Below, in pieces: positions 32,729 to 34,941 of a stretch of DNA of 34,941 bases. Every line of letters begins with the position of its first letter. Position 1 is the first letter of the stretch. A program made the position numbers and the translations under genes. Origin of the DNA: Legionellaceae bacterium (lineage in GTDB: Bacteria; Pseudomonadota; Gammaproteobacteria; Legionellales; Legionellaceae); assembly GCA_030696465.1 (NCBI GenBank), contig JAUYSE010000033.1:1-34941 (forward strand). Reading direction: 5' to 3'. The notes beneath the pieces were generated by a model. That model had not been told where the DNA came from. It saw only the letters and a program-made list of their open reading frames with translations, and made no database searches.

Positions 32729-33512
32729 CACATACCTCTTCCTTTGAAGTTACCGCGTGTTTTTCTAATATTTCTTGTGCCAATCCCATATAAGCTTTCG
32801 CACCCGGAGACAATTTATCATAATATAACGCGGGAATACCATGACTTGGGGCTTCAGCTAAACGCACATTTCTAGGAATACACGTTTTATATAATAACGA
32901 TCCAAAATGCTGCTCTAATTGCGCAGAAACATCGCTTGCCAAACGACTTCGCGGATCATATAAAGTACGTAGCACCCCTTCAATCTGTAAGTCCGCATGC
33001 ACGGATGACTGAATTTGTTGAATGGTCGACAGCAAGGCCGCTAAACCTTCTAGGGCAAAATACTCACATTGCATAGGAATTAAAATCGAATGTGCCGCGA
33101 CAAAGGCATTCACCGTCAACAAATTCAGGGATGGCGGGCAATCAATAATGACATACGTATAATAATTATCTAAAGAGGCCAACGCTTTCTTTAAAATACT
33201 TTCGCGTGAAAAACGCTGGATTAACGAAATTTCCGCTTCCGTTAAATCGGCATTGGTGGGCAAAATATCATAGTGAAAATCTGTTTTCTGGATCGCATCA
33301 GCAACCGCATATCGCCCCAAAAGGACCCCATTCAGTTGCATATTTAAGGTATTCTTATCTAAGCCAGAGCCCATGGTTGCATTACCTTGTGGATCAGCAT
33401 CAATCAATAATACTCTTTGTTTTTGTGCCGCCATACTGGCAGCTAAATTCAGTGCCGTGGTCGTTTTACCCACACCACCTTTCTGATTGGCAATAGCAAT
33501 GATTTTGGTCAT
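32718..33512 (-). CDS. parA: chromosome-partitioning ATPase ParA (Soj)
   Basis: ParA is a Walker-type ATPase that binds the nucleoid nonspecifically and moves the ParB-parS complex. The 264-residue protein begins MTKIIAIANQKGGVGKTTTA, with the deviant Walker A KGGVGKTT and its signature lysine at residue 11. It shows VLLIDADPQGNATMGSG, the Walker B YVIIDCPPSLNLLTVNA, and a standard C-terminus. It has no N-terminal DNA-binding domain, so it is the chromosomal type. Its start overlaps the rsmG stop in an ATGA junction. Confidence 0.97.
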   Translation of the reverse strand: MTKIIAIANQKGGVGKTTTALNLAASMAAQKQRVLLIDADPQGNATMGSGLDKNTLNMQLNGVLLGRYAVADAIQKTDFHYDILPTNADLTEAEISLIQRFSRESILKKALASLDNYYTYVIIDCPPSLNLLTVNAFVAAHSILIPMQCEYFALEGLAALLSTIQQIQSSVHADLQIEGVLRTLYDPRSRLASDVSAQLEQHFGSLLYKTCIPRNVRLAEAPSHGIPALYYDKLSPGAKAYMGLAQEILEKHAVTSKEEVCDGR

Positions 33513-34174
33513 GACTTAACATCCTCATGCGGGGTAATAATTACACAACAGCGCGCACCTTCTACACCAGGAACCGTATAGGGATGAACCTCGTAAGGAT
33601 AAGATAATGCTTGCAATTCTTCTTCTGGGTGTCGTCCTTTCATGGCGAGCCAACGACCCTGAGGCGAAATGAGATGTTCTGTCCATCCGATCCATTGCGA
33701 CAAACTACTAAATGCGCGACTTACTACTGTATCAAATTGTGTATCCGAACGATAGCGTTCTACTCTACTTTGAATAATTTCTACATTATCCAAATGCAAC
33801 ACACGCCGCACCTCACGAAGAAAATGAATTTTTTTTCCGAGACTATCGACGAGCACAAACTGATATTGCGGAAAATATATCGCCAGCGGAATTCCGGGTA
33901 AGCCCGCACCGGTTCCCACATCTAAAATTCTTGGGCCTTTTATCCATGGCGCAATGGCCAAACTATCTATCAAATGTTTGGTCACCATCTCTGGCATAGT
34001 GCGAACAGCGGTTAAATTATGCGATTGATTCCAGCGATGCAGTAGGGCTAGATATTCAAGCAAGGCATCAATTTTTGCGGATTGCTCATGCGCGACAGCC
34101 TTCGGCATCGCAGGCATTGCATGGTTCAACTCATTCAATAACTGCTCTAATGCAGTGTGATACTCAGCACTCAT
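33509..34174 (-). CDS. rsmG: 16S rRNA (guanine527-N7)-methyltransferase RsmG
   Basis: RsmG (GidB) methylates N7 of G527 in 16S rRNA. Its loss gives low-level streptomycin resistance in other bacteria. The 221-residue protein from the ATG at 34174 shows YLALLHRWNQSHNLTAVR, the SAM-binding RILDVGTGAGLPGIPLAI, FVLVDSLGKKIHFLREV and DTVVSRAFSSL. The start overlaps the mnmG stop (ATGA), which rules out the longer open frame. It is the second gene of mnmG-rsmG-parA-parB. Confidence 0.96.
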   Translation of the reverse strand: MSAEYHTALEQLLNELNHAMPAMPKAVAHEQSAKIDALLEYLALLHRWNQSHNLTAVRTMPEMVTKHLIDSLAIAPWIKGPRILDVGTGAGLPGIPLAIYFPQYQFVLVDSLGKKIHFLREVRRVLHLDNVEIIQSRVERYRSDTQFDTVVSRAFSSLSQWIGWTEHLISPQGRWLAMKGRHPEEELQALSYPYEVHPYTVPGVEGARCCVIITPHEDVKS

Positions 34175-34941
34175 GCAATTGCCGCATATTTTTTGAGATA
34201 TACCCATAAAAGAGATAAGGCCGCAGGCGTTACCCCAGAAATTCTTGACGCTTGTCCCAAGGTTTCTGGTCGTATTTTAGAAAGTTTTTCGATAATTTCC
34301 GTCGAGAGGCCAGATACCGTTGTATAAGGGAAGTCCTCTGGAATTCGAGTTTCTTCTTGGCGTTGCATTTTTTGAATATCTAACAACTGTCTATCGATAT
34401 ATCCTGCGTATTTAGCCTGTATCTCCACTTGCTCTGCCACTTCAAACGCAACATCGGGCAATCCCAATTCGGGGATCGCAAGCAGATCCGCATAATTCAC
34501 ATCGGCGCGTTTCAAAATATCCATAGCACGACCATCATGTTGCATCGCGGAGTCTAAAGACAGCGCTTCGCTATGCGCCGTACGCACCCAGGTATTACGC
34601 AACTGCGTTTGTGTCTCTTCTATCACCGCACGCTTTCGAGAAAAATGTTCCCAACGCGTATCATCCACCAGGCCTAACTCGCGACCTTTTTCAGTTAAAC
34701 GCAGATCTGCATTATCTTCACGTAAAGACAAACGATATTCTGCGCGCGACGTAAACATACGATAAGGCTCTTTGGTTCCTTGTGTCACTAAATCATCTAT
34801 CAATACACCAATATAGGCTTCATCACGTCTAGGGACCCACAGCGCTTGTTCTTGTACCCAGCGTGCTGCATTTAAACCGGCAATTAACCCCTGTGCCGCG
34901 GCTTCTTCATATCCCGTCGTACCATTAATTTGGCCGGCAAA
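34171..34941 (-). CDS. mnmG: tRNA uridine-5-carboxymethylaminomethyl modification enzyme MnmG, C-terminal part
   Basis: MnmG (GidA), with MnmE, adds the carboxymethylaminomethyl group to U34 of several tRNAs. The gene runs off the window. The 256 residues present start in frame at 34941 with FAGQINGTTGYEEAAAQGL, continue through GVLIDDLVTQGTKEPYRMFTSRAEYRLSLREDNADLRLT, and end with the MnmE-binding helical domain (ETRIPEDFPY, LSTEIIEKLSKIRPETLGQASRISGVTPAALSLLWVYLK). The FAD-binding front is missing only because the window ends. It is the promoter-proximal gene of the rsmG-parA-parB unit. Confidence 0.96.
   Translation of the reverse strand, partial: FAGQINGTTGYEEAAAQGLIAGLNAARWVQEQALWVPRRDEAYIGVLIDDLVTQGTKEPYRMFTSRAEYRLSLREDNADLRLTEKGRELGLVDDTRWEHFSRKRAVIEETQTQLRNTWVRTAHSEALSLDSAMQHDGRAMDILKRADVNYADLLAIPELGLPDVAFEVAEQVEIQAKYAGYIDRQLLDIQKMQRQEETRIPEDFPYTTVSGLSTEIIEKLSKIRPETLGQASRISGVTPAALSLLWVYLKKYAAIA

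Noticed and set aside
34171..34941. Replication origin, often near mnmG
   Set aside because: No DnaA-box cluster or AT-rich unwinding region is visible. If present it would be upstream of mnmG, beyond the window.

Overview
The window is about 35 kb of a gammaproteobacterial chromosome. Gene content and protein similarity point to the Legionellales or a close host-associated relative. The strongest evidence is a piece of a Dot/Icm (type IVB) secretion locus: icmT, icmS, a small unrecognised gene where IcmR-type genes sit, and icmQ. The housekeeping genes are typical gammaproteobacterial ones in familiar neighbourhoods: rppH-ptsP-tauE-like-lgt-thyA, pepP-ubiH-ubiI and mnmG-rsmG-parA-parB. I saw no tRNA, rRNA or CRISPR.

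Layout. 1-3.9 kb: rsmJ, an MlaA lipoprotein, then a convergent gshA-gshB glutathione operon. 3.9-8.0 kb: one 1340-residue protein with a coiled-coil front half, several hydrophobic segments and an acidic C-terminus, with no family I recognise. 8.0-10.3 kb: a degraded stretch with repeats, a 212-bp palindromic MITE-like element, a GT2 glycosyltransferase, the 3' remnant of a methyltransferase gene and an internally deleted insertion sequence. 10.3-12.4 kb: a polytopic, histidine-rich membrane protein behind a good promoter that overlaps a Fur-box-like site. 12.4-21.7 kb: a long minus-strand series reading rppH, ptsP, TauE-like exporter, lgt, thyA, icmT, icmS, repeat, small gene, icmQ, rep. 21.9-24.9 kb: ihfB, a lipoprotein-rpiA pair, a cystathionine beta-synthase and zapA. 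25.0-29.5 kb: a tightly overlapping pepP-ubiH-ubiI operon, then a lipoprotein gene whose 5' end carries a palindromic repeat. 29.5-31.7 kb: another palindrome and a third large membrane/coiled-coil protein. 31.8-34.9 kb: the minus-strand mnmG (cut by the window edge)-rsmG-parA-parB operon, ending in a terminator.

How it fits together. IcmT, IcmS and IcmQ belong to a machine that delivers proteins into host cells. The three large proteins (at 3.9, 10.4 and 29.8 kb) each combine long charged helical regions with scattered hydrophobic segments and sit as single genes between conserved blocks. They are reasonable candidates for secreted or envelope proteins of the host-associated lifestyle, but that is inference from architecture only. 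The 83-residue gene between icmS and icmQ is the best candidate for something undescribed: a new member of the fast-evolving IcmR-functional-homologue (FIR) position. At least four families of short palindromic or inverted-repeat elements fill the intergenic spaces, and two copies run in frame into the 5' ends of reading frames.
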